This document shows positions 42,874 through 51,051 of a stretch of 64,000 nucleotides of DNA, in pieces. A program made the position numbers and the translations under genes. This DNA comes from Butyricicoccus_A sp963620595 (GTDB lineage Bacteria; Bacillota; Clostridia; Oscillospirales; Butyricicoccaceae): assembly GCA_963620595.1 (NCBI GenBank), contig CAVFAY010000001.1, positions 193,395-257,394 of the forward strand, read 5' to 3'. Every line of letters starts with the position of its first letter. Within the stretch, counting starts at the first letter, position 1. The notes beneath the pieces were generated by a model that had not been told where the DNA came from, did no database searches, and saw only the letters and a program-made list of their open reading frames with translations.

Positions 42874-43485
42874 ATGAATAACCAACTGCTTATTACAGTT
42901 AGCCGTCAGTTTGGCAGCAGTGGGCATCAGATTGCTGAAATCCTCGCTAAAGAGTTGCATATGCCGCTATTCGACAAAGATGACATTGCGCAGGCAGCCA
43001 AAGAATATGGCATGTACACCAAAGTGATGAGCGAGAACGGTTCTTCCCTGACCAACAGCTTTTTGTTCTCTCTTGCCGCAAATATGTATACATTGGGTCA
43101 GAACGGTCTGTCTTTTGAACAACAAATCTCTATGGCAGAAGAGGAAACCATGCGCAATTTGGCGAAGGAAGGCCCGTGCATTTTCATCGGACGCGCAGCA
43201 GATGCCGTCTTCTCCGATTTTCCGAATCGTGTTAGCTTTTTCATCCACGCGCCCTTGGATTGGCGTATACAACGCATTATGAAGCAATACGACTTGACGG
43301 AATCTAAAGCCAAGAACATGATTAAACAAATGGACCGGAAACGCGCATCATATTATTCGGAGCGCTCGGATAATACATGGGGCGATTCCAACAGCTATCA
43401 TCTGTCCATCGACAGCAGCGTGCTGGGTCCTAATGGAACCGCACAGCAATTGCTCGCGTTTATTCGCGCTCGCACAAGCAAATAA
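42874..43485 (+). CDS. Cytidylate kinase-like family protein
   Basis: A 203-residue protein of the cytidylate-kinase-like family. It starts LLITVSRQFGSSGHQIAEILA, whose P-loop lacks the usual GK[ST] lysine, as is normal for this group (SREFGSGGREI-type). LFDKDDIAQAA and CIFIGRAADAVF (in part) follow, as in clostridial members. The nucleotide substrate is not established. AGGAGG precedes the ATG. The gene stands alone with its own promoter and terminator. Confidence 0.85.
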   Translation: MNNQLLITVSRQFGSSGHQIAEILAKELHMPLFDKDDIAQAAKEYGMYTKVMSENGSSLTNSFLFSLAANMYTLGQNGLSFEQQISMAEEETMRNLAKEGPCIFIGRAADAVFSDFPNRVSFFIHAPLDWRIQRIMKQYDLTESKAKNMIKQMDRKRASYYSERSDNTWGDSNSYHLSIDSSVLGPNGTAQQLLAFIRARTSK

Positions 43486-43499
43486 CCTATCTTGACACG

Positions 43500-43540
43500 A
43501 AAGAGCGCATCTGACGTACAATCAGATGCGCTCTTTACTT
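43500..43540. terminator. Hairpin terminator between convergent genes
   Basis: A 15-bp stem (43500-43514 with 43522-43536) lies between the kinase-like gene and the flavodoxin gene. The T-runs are modest on both sides. Confidence 0.75.
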
Positions 43541-43564
43541 ATGCAGAGAATGATGTTTTCACAA

Positions 43565-44074
43565 TTACATTTTCTTGATCCATGCCTGAATCGCATGCTT
43601 CGCACTGTTTACATGACTGCCGTGTACCGCCAGTCCCTTTGTCACCGTTGCACCGGTGCAAACGCGCTGAATGCTGCGTTCCGTGTCAGACAAGCCGCTT
43701 CCCTCATGGGTGCAGAACGGATGAATCGTCTTTCCTTCCCACGAAAATGCTTCCAAAAAAGTATATACCGCCATCGGCATATCCCCGCAGTAATTTGGAT
43801 AGCCCAAGTAGATTTCATCGTAATCATCCAAATTTTCCGGCAGATTTTGCACAGCCGGTCGAGCCTTATTGTAAAAATCCTCTCGCGCCTGTGCGACACA
43901 GGTCTGATATTCCGCCGCATACGGCTGCACCTGCTGAATTGCAAACAAATCTGCGCCGGTTTCCTGCGCGATCACTTGTGCTACACGCTGTGTATTGCCA
44001 ACCGAAATATAGCGATATGTTCCGCCAAAATAATTCTCACCCGCACGGGAATAAAATGCCACAAGTGTTTTCAT
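43565..44074 (-). CDS. Flavodoxin
   Basis: A 169-residue flavodoxin-like protein. It begins MKTLVAFYSRAGENYF with the FMN phosphate-binding loop (S-RAGEN), and has DEIYLGYPNYCGDMPMAVYTFLE and FCTHEGSGLSDTERSI in the FMN ring-binding loops. It is a low-potential electron carrier or FMN quinone reductase-type protein. It is six bases downstream of the broken aldo/keto reductase gene in the same operon. Confidence 0.9.
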   Translation of the reverse strand: MKTLVAFYSRAGENYFGGTYRYISVGNTQRVAQVIAQETGADLFAIQQVQPYAAEYQTCVAQAREDFYNKARPAVQNLPENLDDYDEIYLGYPNYCGDMPMAVYTFLEAFSWEGKTIHPFCTHEGSGLSDTERSIQRVCTGATVTKGLAVHGSHVNSAKHAIQAWIKKM

Positions 44075-44080
44075 TTTTCC

Positions 44081-44943
44081 TCAAACGCCCTTTCTAAATA
44101 CTGGGAAAACATCAAATTTGCCATAGTTCTGAATGGTCTGCATCTGTACAAGCTGCTGCATATCCTGCGCAGAGATCTCAAAATCTACCGCAGCGTTATC
44201 CGCCATGTGCGCCGGATCTGCGGTTTTCGGCAGTGCCACAGTATCAAGCTGAATCACATAGCGGATGCACAGCTGCGCGGCAGAGACATGGTACTTTTGC
44301 GCCATTTCGATAATTGCCGGATTTTTCAGTGCTTCACCATGTGCAATCGGAGAATACGCTTCAACCTGAATGCCCTGCTGCTTGCAGAATGTCAATAGCT
44401 CCTGATTTGTATTGCTGATATGCAGCAAAATCTGGTTTACCATCGGCTTGACACGGCAATCAGACAGGATATTCTCCAAATCATCCTGCAAGAAATTAGA
44501 CACGCCAATTACCTTGACTTTTCCGGCTGCCTGTGCATCCTCCAATGCACGCCAAACCTGCTTGTTTTCCTCAAAATACCGCTTCTCTACGCGAAACTCT
44601 GCCCACGGCTGCGGGCTGTGAATAATCATCTGGTCGAGATAGTCTAAGCCCATCTTTTCCAAAGTCTCATCAATGGATGCCATGGCACTCTCGTAAGTCT
44701 TGTTTTCTGCGGCAATCTTGCTGGCGACAAACAGCTGCTCCCGCGGAACACCACAGGTACGCACACCTTCTCCTACGCCGCGCTCATTGCCATACGCCTG
44801 TGCCGTGTCGCGATCAGGCGATAGCCCGGTTTGACTGCCTCACGCACTGCCTGCGCCGCCTTGTCATCATCAATAAACCATGTGCCAAGTCCTAGCTTCG
44901 GGATGCGGATACCATTTGTCAGGGTATATGCTTCGTTAAACAT
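44081..44943 (-). pseudogene. Aldo/keto reductase, frameshifted
   Basis: With one frame correction the gene encodes ~286 residues of an AKR: MFNEAYTLTNGIRIPKLGLGTWF opens the barrel. The reading frame shifts in the CGCG at 44809-44812, where two extra bases split CTGATC-GACACG. Removing them restores LIDTAQAYGNERGVGEGVRTCG, which holds the catalytic Asp and Tyr; the catalytic Lys (FVASKI) and His (IIHSPQ) are intact downstream. As read, the first frame ends in a stop after 57 residues and the remainder starts at 44764. It may be a real inactivation or a sequencing error. AGGAGG precedes the ATG. Confidence 0.85.
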
Positions 44944-44979
44944 GTATAGATTCCTCCTGTTAGATTTCTTGTTAACTCT

Positions 44980-45010
44980 AGCATACACCCTGAAGTTAAC
45001 TTTAAGTCAA
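44980..45010 (-). promoter_or_regulatory. MerR-type promoter of the aldo/keto reductase operon
   Basis: TTGACT (45005-45010) and TATGCT (44980-44985) are separated by 19 bases, with the palindrome AAGTTAACTT (44993-45002) centred in the spacer. This is the architecture activated by MerR-family regulators. No merR gene is nearby. Confidence 0.7.
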
Positions 45011-45123
45011 GAGAATTTATAAAAATAATTCGTTAAATGAAAAGGTAACTTCCGGAATATAAGAGTAAATTCCGGGTAGACTCTTCCATCAAGTATAAAG
45101 CAGCTGATCTGCTTGAAAATCAT

Positions 45124-46413
45124 TTATGCCTTGTCTCGATAGATAAACGTGACGATCTGACCGCGTGTGCAAGTCAAACTTGGCGAAAATGTTGTGGCAC
45201 TAGTTCCCGCTGTGATGCCCTGCTCTTGTGCCCATAAGCTCGCTTGGTAAAAATAATCGCTTGATTTAATGTCTGTGAATGAGTTATGCTTGCTATTTGG
45301 CTTCGGTGAGCCGTGCATTCTCCAAATGAACGTGACAACCTGACCGCGTGTGCAGGTCATATCCGGCGAAAACGCTGTCGTACTAGTTCCCGCTGTAATT
45401 CCTTGCTCATATGCCCAACGGACAGCATCTTCGTACCAGCTTCCAGCTTTAACATCCGTAAATGGCAAATCCTTTCCTTCTGGCTGCGGACAGCCTGCTG
45501 CACGCCACAGAAACACAGCATTTTGTGCGCGCGTGCAGCCATTAGACGGAGAAAACGTAGACATGGTCGTGCCCACTGTAATGCCATTTTGCACCGCCCA
45601 GACAACCGGCTGATAAAAATAATCCTCGGTCTGTATATCTGTGAAATACATCGCCGTAATACTGCTTGCCGGATTGGTCTGCCAGTCTGATGGAGACACC
45701 GCCATCGCCTCTTGTGTAGAGACTGAATCTGGTTTCCAAACGAAGGTTTTATCCGTTTGCGTCTGGTATGCCGCAATCGCACCGTCTGCTCCGGTATCAT
45801 CTCCTGTTAATGTAAATACACCAGATTTTACGGACAATGCTGTATTCTCTGCATATACTGCATCAGATACGCCTTGAATATCCGTATTCTCTACTTGCAG
45901 CGTTGCAGAAAAGCAGGAAATACCTGTGTCTTTTTGTGCCTGTATTTTTACATTCTCTAAATAAACCATTGTTTTTGTCGAAGCATCTCGATCAGCAATC
46001 TCCAGACCGACCGCATCATCTCCTGTTGCTCGAATCGTACCGTTTTTCATGATAATCTCTCGGCTTCCCGCTTGCTTGCCTATCTGTATCAACAAACCGT
46101 CCTGCGCTTCTACATCAGATGTGATCGTATGTCCATTCAAATCCAACGTAAATGACAGCTCTGCACTATCATCAGAGATGTATGCCGCACCAAGATCCGA
46201 GCCAACTGGATGGGTCTCGTTTTTTCCCAAAATATCCGACTGTAGCACGATGGTCTGTTCGGATTGAACAGCATGCAGAGCCGCGTTTAAAGAATCATAG
46301 GTTACCGAGCCGATGCTCGCTGCCGGCTCTATTGCAAATGCAGCTGCCGATGCGCCGTAGATCACACAGCCCGCAATAGCAGCAGCGGTAGATTGTTTGA
46401 TAAATCGTTTCAT
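45124..46413 (-). CDS. SLH-domain cell-surface protein
   Basis: A 429-residue exported protein: signal peptide (about 1-27, ending AAFA), a ~215-residue repetitive beta-rich region with pectate-lyase-like strands (TLDLNGHTI, GTIRATGDD), then three S-layer homology repeats at about 246-305, 306-367 and 368-429. Each SLH has the pattern FTD...W(A)...QGIT-GT...FSP...CTR. SLH domains bind pyruvylated wall polymers. The DNA of the last two repeats is nearly identical in places (around 45201 and 45384). It is the third gene of an exported operon, 12 bases after the lipoprotein. Confidence 0.88.
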   Translation of the reverse strand: MKRFIKQSTAAAIAGCVIYGASAAAFAIEPAASIGSVTYDSLNAALHAVQSEQTIVLQSDILGKNETHPVGSDLGAAYISDDSAELSFTLDLNGHTITSDVEAQDGLLIQIGKQAGSREIIMKNGTIRATGDDAVGLEIADRDASTKTMVYLENVKIQAQKDTGISCFSATLQVENTDIQGVSDAVYAENTALSVKSGVFTLTGDDTGADGAIAAYQTQTDKTFVWKPDSVSTQEAMAVSPSDWQTNPASSITAMYFTDIQTEDYFYQPVVWAVQNGITVGTTMSTFSPSNGCTRAQNAVFLWRAAGCPQPEGKDLPFTDVKAGSWYEDAVRWAYEQGITAGTSTTAFSPDMTCTRGQVVTFIWRMHGSPKPNSKHNSFTDIKSSDYFYQASLWAQEQGITAGTSATTFSPSLTCTRGQIVTFIYRDKA

Positions 46414-46425
46414 AAATTTCTCCTG

Positions 46426-46968
46426 TCAGCTAACCAGTCGAATGCCATATTTGTCATATTCAATTGGAATCAACTGGTTCATTTCCCTATCGTACAGATA
46501 GTAAATATCTTTCTGTGCATCGTACGCAATCGTACAAAAAACCGTATTGTCCTGATCCATAACAGCAGCAAACAGATATGTGATGCCATCGACTATTTTA
46601 TTGCTCAGTTCCGCATTATCTGCATGATAATCCGGATACAGGCAGCGCGCGTATTCCAGTATCTCTTTGCGCTGTGTGTCATCCACATCTTCCTGTGTCG
46701 TTTCCCGTGGCTCTCCGTCTGCCTGAATGGTCTCTGCATTTGATGCTGCTTCACTCGTAAAATATTGCTCATTATACGTCTTGCCAGATGCATCGGTTTC
46801 TTCTGATTCTGTACGACCTGCTGTCTCCGGTTTCGTCTGCACAGCTTCAGCAGGATTTACCGAACCCGCCGACTTGGATGACTGCTGTCCGTCAGGAATC
46901 TTGATGGTCTGCTTTCCGCAGCCACACAACAGCAGCAAAGTCAGACTCAAACATATCCAGCGTTTCAT
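46426..46968 (-). CDS. Lipoprotein of unknown function
   Basis: A 180-residue protein with a lipoprotein signal (MKRWICLSLTLLLLCGC, in part; lipidated Cys at residue 17), a Ser/Thr/Glu-rich linker (about 25-80) and a compact ~95-residue C-terminal domain with no recognised motif. It lies between the FN3-peptidase and SLH genes, 12 bases from each, and all three are exported. It could anchor or chaperone that system; this is inference. Confidence 0.72.
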   Translation of the reverse strand: MKRWICLSLTLLLLCGCGKQTIKIPDGQQSSKSAGSVNPAEAVQTKPETAGRTESEETDASGKTYNEQYFTSEAASNAETIQADGEPRETTQEDVDDTQRKEILEYARCLYPDYHADNAELSNKIVDGITYLFAAVMDQDNTVFCTIAYDAQKDIYYLYDREMNQLIPIEYDKYGIRLVS

Positions 46969-46980
46969 GGCATACTCTCC

Positions 46981-49020
46981 TTAATGATTGCTAATTATGC
47001 TCCAAATCGCATTGACGAACTTGGTGCTGTATCCCTTGTTTACCATCACGCTGTGTGAGGTGACATTGCGCGGGAACTCAAACAAGCACGCACTGTATCC
47101 CTTTTCCTTGGCATAGCGTGTAACATATCCGCCGCCGAGTCCTCCTGCTGAATTGTCAGGAAAATACTGATGCATCGTAGAATAAACAAAGCCGGATCCA
47201 CTGGTGTTGGTTAAAATCTGCTGTGTCCAGCCATGCACATCCATATATACATTGGTCGAAGATCCCTTTTTGTTGTCGATCAGTGACCGAAGTGCTCTTG
47301 CTTCTTTTGCCATCAGCGGATTGGGACCAGTATAATTGCGTGCACTCGTATACTGCTTAAATCCGGTTGGGAAGCACCGGTTCATATCTACACCGCCCTT
47401 AACCAGAGAGCCGGACGTATTATACCGATATGTGCTGCATCGTCCCGGCCCGTTGTTTGTTGTGCCGCTGACAATACCATCTGGATTGACATATGGAATA
47501 ACCGTCACAGACCAGCCGCGATTGGTGACCGCAGAAGCATTGGCAGACAGCTTTTCCAGCAATTGAACGGAAACACGCACGAGTTCATAGCCATCGCGGC
47601 TCCAATTGTCCTCCCATCCATGAATAGCAAAATTCAATACCATATGTTTTGCGCCTGTGCCGACTGTATAGGCATTCAAGTTACGACCTTCCGCACTGGT
47701 GCCATAAGTTTCTTTTTTTACGTTTGGCAAGGCGATATTGTCGGGCAGTGTACCGGAATTGATTGCTGCCTGATAGCTGTAGTACACGCCGCGCAAACCA
47801 TTTGTATTATATAATCCCGCTTCATCAGAAGCCATCTTTGCTGCAACAGTATAATAATATGTACCGCCGTCTTTGAGATTGCTGCTGTCTTCATAGGATG
47901 TCGTTACGGAACTAACCACTGCAATCTGTTTCCAGCCATTGCTGTCCGAAGTTCGATAGATGATATATCCATTAGCTCCAGAAATACCGTTCCACTGAAA
48001 TACCAGTCCCTTCTTACCCATCGCAACACTCTTGAGGCTTGGTGCCTCCAGCTTTGGCATAACACAAACCGATGCGCTAAGATCTCCAATATATTGCGAG
48101 CCGTCCGGCAAAGTACAATACGCAGCGACTGCATATTCATATCGTTTTCCCGCAGTCAATCCCGTATCTTGGTAACCGGTATTCCCCTCAGGAACCGAAT
48201 TGAGATAGACCCATGCACCATTTTCATCTGTTCTACGATAAATATGATACCCATGGATACCGGATACAGCCGTCCATGACAGCGAGACGCTGGTAGAAGA
48301 ATCGCTGGATGCCTTGAGTGTTGGTACTGCCGGAACTGCTCGTCCGACAATGCCCTGTAAATCATATGTACTGTACACCTTCTGTTCATTTTTCTCATAA
48401 TAGGCACGAACTGTGTATGTGTACACCTTTCCACACACAACCGAATGATCCATATAACTTGTCGCATACAAGCCGGATGTCTCTGCTATTTGGCTCCAAT
48501 TACTCTCTCCTTCCGCTTTGCGGAATACCTCATAACCAGTTGCATTGCCTACAGCATTCCACGTAATCGTCAGACTGCTTGGATCATTAGATGTCACCGC
48601 CCGCATAACCGGTGTTCCGAGTACAGTGGTCGTCGTGGCCACAACTTCTTCGCTGGGAGCGCTGAGCAGTATATTTCCATTCGTCTGTGTATAGGCACGA
48701 AGCATATACTTATATTCCGTCTGCATTTCTGTCGTTTTGTCAATATAACTTGTTTTCTCCGTGTGCTTGATGACATGCAGCAATTCCCATGTGTCACGAT
48801 TCCAACGGTAAACACGATAACCGGTCGCATCAGATACTGCTTCCCACGTCAGCTGGATGCCTCCATTCTCCAACGCTTTCGCCTGTATCTGCATCGGCAT
48901 TTGTACCTCCTGCTGTGTAATGATTCCCTGTGGTTTATCCGCCGCAGACGCGAACCCAGAACCACATAACACCGACAGAATTAACGCCGCACAAATCGCC
49001 AATCTTTTCTTTTGTCTCAT
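46981..49020 (-). CDS. FN3-repeat M14 zinc carboxypeptidase, secreted
   Basis: A 679-residue exported protein. After a signal peptide (about 1-26) come four fibronectin type III domains (about 40-135, 136-230, 231-324, 325-418) and a C-terminal M14 peptidase (about 440-679). The zinc ligands are in IHGWEDNW (HxxE) and DVHGW, the NPDG motif is in YVNPDGI, and the general-base glutamate is in ACLFEFPRN. In Firmicutes such M14 enzymes often cut peptidoglycan stem peptides. Start at 49020 in a leader operon with a lipoprotein and an SLH protein. Confidence 0.9.
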   Translation of the reverse strand: MRQKKRLAICAALILSVLCGSGFASAADKPQGIITQQEVQMPMQIQAKALENGGIQLTWEAVSDATGYRVYRWNRDTWELLHVIKHTEKTSYIDKTTEMQTEYKYMLRAYTQTNGNILLSAPSEEVVATTTTVLGTPVMRAVTSNDPSSLTITWNAVGNATGYEVFRKAEGESNWSQIAETSGLYATSYMDHSVVCGKVYTYTVRAYYEKNEQKVYSTYDLQGIVGRAVPAVPTLKASSDSSTSVSLSWTAVSGIHGYHIYRRTDENGAWVYLNSVPEGNTGYQDTGLTAGKRYEYAVAAYCTLPDGSQYIGDLSASVCVMPKLEAPSLKSVAMGKKGLVFQWNGISGANGYIIYRTSDSNGWKQIAVVSSVTTSYEDSSNLKDGGTYYYTVAAKMASDEAGLYNTNGLRGVYYSYQAAINSGTLPDNIALPNVKKETYGTSAEGRNLNAYTVGTGAKHMVLNFAIHGWEDNWSRDGYELVRVSVQLLEKLSANASAVTNRGWSVTVIPYVNPDGIVSGTTNNGPGRCSTYRYNTSGSLVKGGVDMNRCFPTGFKQYTSARNYTGPNPLMAKEARALRSLIDNKKGSSTNVYMDVHGWTQQILTNTSGSGFVYSTMHQYFPDNSAGGLGGGYVTRYAKEKGYSACLFEFPRNVTSHSVMVNKGYSTKFVNAIWSIISNH

Positions 49021-49080
49021 TCAAATTCCTCCCTTCCATTTATTGTAGTATATCATGATTCACAATCCTTGGAAACTAAA

Positions 49081-49113
49081 AATCCCTTTCTCTGGATACC
49101 CAGAGAAAGGGAT
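49081..49113 (-). terminator. Terminator of the marR-ABC operon
   Basis: A 14-bp stem (49082-49095 with 49100-49113) with T residues on the minus strand, just past the second ABC gene. Confidence 0.85.
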
Positions 49114-49128
49114 GAAAAAATAATGTAT

Positions 49129-51048
49129 TTACTCCAGCTCAAATGCACCAGTATACAGCTGATAGTATACGCCCTTCTGCTCAATCAGCTGGTCATGGGT
49201 GCCTCGCTCGATAATTCTGCCATGATCCAACACCATAATTGCCTCACTGTTTCGAACAGTGGACAAGCGGTGCGCAATGACAAATACCGTTCTGCCCTTC
49301 ATCAAATTGTCCATGCCAGCCTGAACCAGCGCTTCGGTTCGTGTATCAATGGACGAAGTTGCCTCATCCAGAATCATAACCGGAGGATCTGCCACAGCAG
49401 CACGCGCAATCGACAGCAACTGACGCTGACCCTGCGAAAGATTCGAGCCATTACCTGTCAGCATTGTTTGATAACCATCCGGCAAACGAGAGATGAAACT
49501 GTCCGCATTTGCCAGCTTGGCAGCTGCGATACACTCTTCATCGGTTGCATCCAATCTGCCATATCGAATGTTATCCATGACAGTTCCTGTGAATAGATTG
49601 ACATCCTGCAAGACAATGCCGAGTGAACGGCGCAAATCCGGCTTGCAAATTTTCCCAATATTGATGCCGTCATAACGGATTTTACCGTCCTGAATATCGT
49701 AAAACCGGTTAATCAGATTGGTAATGGTTGTCTTACCGGCACCAGTTGCACCGACAAACGCGATTTTCTGTCCCGGCTTCGCATACAGAGAGATATCGTG
49801 CAGAACAGTCTTATCTGGCGTATAACCAAAATTAACATTTTCCAGATGGACATCACCCTTGAGCTCTCGATACGATACTGTACCGTCTGCGCTGTGCGGA
49901 TGCTTCCAAGCCCACATGCCAGTCGGCTTGTCACATTCAACGATGTTTCCGTCTGCATCTTTCTTTGCGTTAACCAGATGTACATAGCCATTATCTTCTT
50001 CAGGCACTTGGTCGATCAACTCAAAGACACGACCTGCGCCCGCCAGACCCATAGCAATCATCGACACCTGCATAGATGCCTGGCCAATAGTCTGCGAAAG
50101 CTGACGCGTCATACTGAGGAACGAAATAATAATACCGAGCGTAATGGTGCCTACACCGGTCAAGCTGATATTCGGCGCATGCAGAACAACCAACATACCA
50201 CCGAGTACTGCCAGCAGCACGTACATCAGATTGCCCAAATTGTTTAGAATCGGCATGAGTACATTGCCGTACTGGTTTGCCTTTTCACCATCATGAAACA
50301 GCTTTTCATTGAGCTTGACAAAATCTTGTTTGCTCTCTTCCTCATGGCAGAATACCTGTACGACCTTCTGACCACTCATGATCTCCTCAACAAATCCCTC
50401 TTCTGTTGCCAGTGAACGCTGCTGTGCCATCATGTACTTCGCACTGGCACTGCCAAATTTTTTGGAGATCGCCAGCATGACACCAATAAAAACCAAGACG
50501 AGAATGGTCAGCCATACGCTGAAATACAGCATCATACCAATCATAGCGAGTACAGACAAAACCGACTGCGTCAGCATCGGCAAGCTCTGACCAATCAACA
50601 TACGAATGGCATCGGTGTCATTCGTGTAAGTACTCATAATGTCACCGTGCGGATGCGTATCAAAGTATTTAATCGGCAATGTTTCCATGACGTCAAACAT
50701 ATCGTCGCGCAAATTTTTCAGTGTCCCCTGCGTGATCGTTGCCATAATCCGGTTGTAAATAAATGCTGCAACGACACCGAGAATATAAAATACCATCATA
50801 GTCAGCAGAATATGCGTCAGCAAATTCTGTACCGCTCCCATGCCTGACGAAATACCCGGCACAATGCATTCATCAATCAAACGCTGTAAAAATACCGTTG
50901 CTACAACAGAAGCCGCCGCACTGATGATAATACAAATCATCACGATGATCAATCGAATACCGTAGTGTTGAAACAGATACCGGAACAGTCGACCAAATGT
51001 GCCCTTTTTTACGGCAGGACGTTTGCCTTTTTTGTTCTGCTTTGCCAT
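49129..51048 (-). CDS. ABC exporter half-transporter B
   Basis: A 639-residue heterodimer partner. The membrane domain is followed by an ATPase with GATGAGKTTITN, the signature LSQGQRQLLSIARA and a canonical Walker B VMILDEATSSID. An insertion of about 40 residues before the ATPase (around GYVHLVNAKKDADGN) is longer than in the partner. It lies three bases after the partner gene. LmrCD/YheHI-type multidrug exporters have this one-canonical, one-degenerate site design. Confidence 0.93.
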   Translation of the reverse strand: MAKQNKKGKRPAVKKGTFGRLFRYLFQHYGIRLIIVMICIIISAAASVVATVFLQRLIDECIVPGISSGMGAVQNLLTHILLTMMVFYILGVVAAFIYNRIMATITQGTLKNLRDDMFDVMETLPIKYFDTHPHGDIMSTYTNDTDAIRMLIGQSLPMLTQSVLSVLAMIGMMLYFSVWLTILVLVFIGVMLAISKKFGSASAKYMMAQQRSLATEEGFVEEIMSGQKVVQVFCHEEESKQDFVKLNEKLFHDGEKANQYGNVLMPILNNLGNLMYVLLAVLGGMLVVLHAPNISLTGVGTITLGIIISFLSMTRQLSQTIGQASMQVSMIAMGLAGAGRVFELIDQVPEEDNGYVHLVNAKKDADGNIVECDKPTGMWAWKHPHSADGTVSYRELKGDVHLENVNFGYTPDKTVLHDISLYAKPGQKIAFVGATGAGKTTITNLINRFYDIQDGKIRYDGINIGKICKPDLRRSLGIVLQDVNLFTGTVMDNIRYGRLDATDEECIAAAKLANADSFISRLPDGYQTMLTGNGSNLSQGQRQLLSIARAAVADPPVMILDEATSSIDTRTEALVQAGMDNLMKGRTVFVIAHRLSTVRNSEAIMVLDHGRIIERGTHDQLIEQKGVYYQLYTGAFELE

Positions 51049-51051
51049 CGG

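Noticed and set aside
45124..45700. Repeated DNA segments that could suggest a CRISPR or tandem repeat.
   Set aside because: They are the three SLH repeats of one reading frame, diverged and in coding phase; spacing is about 180 bases.
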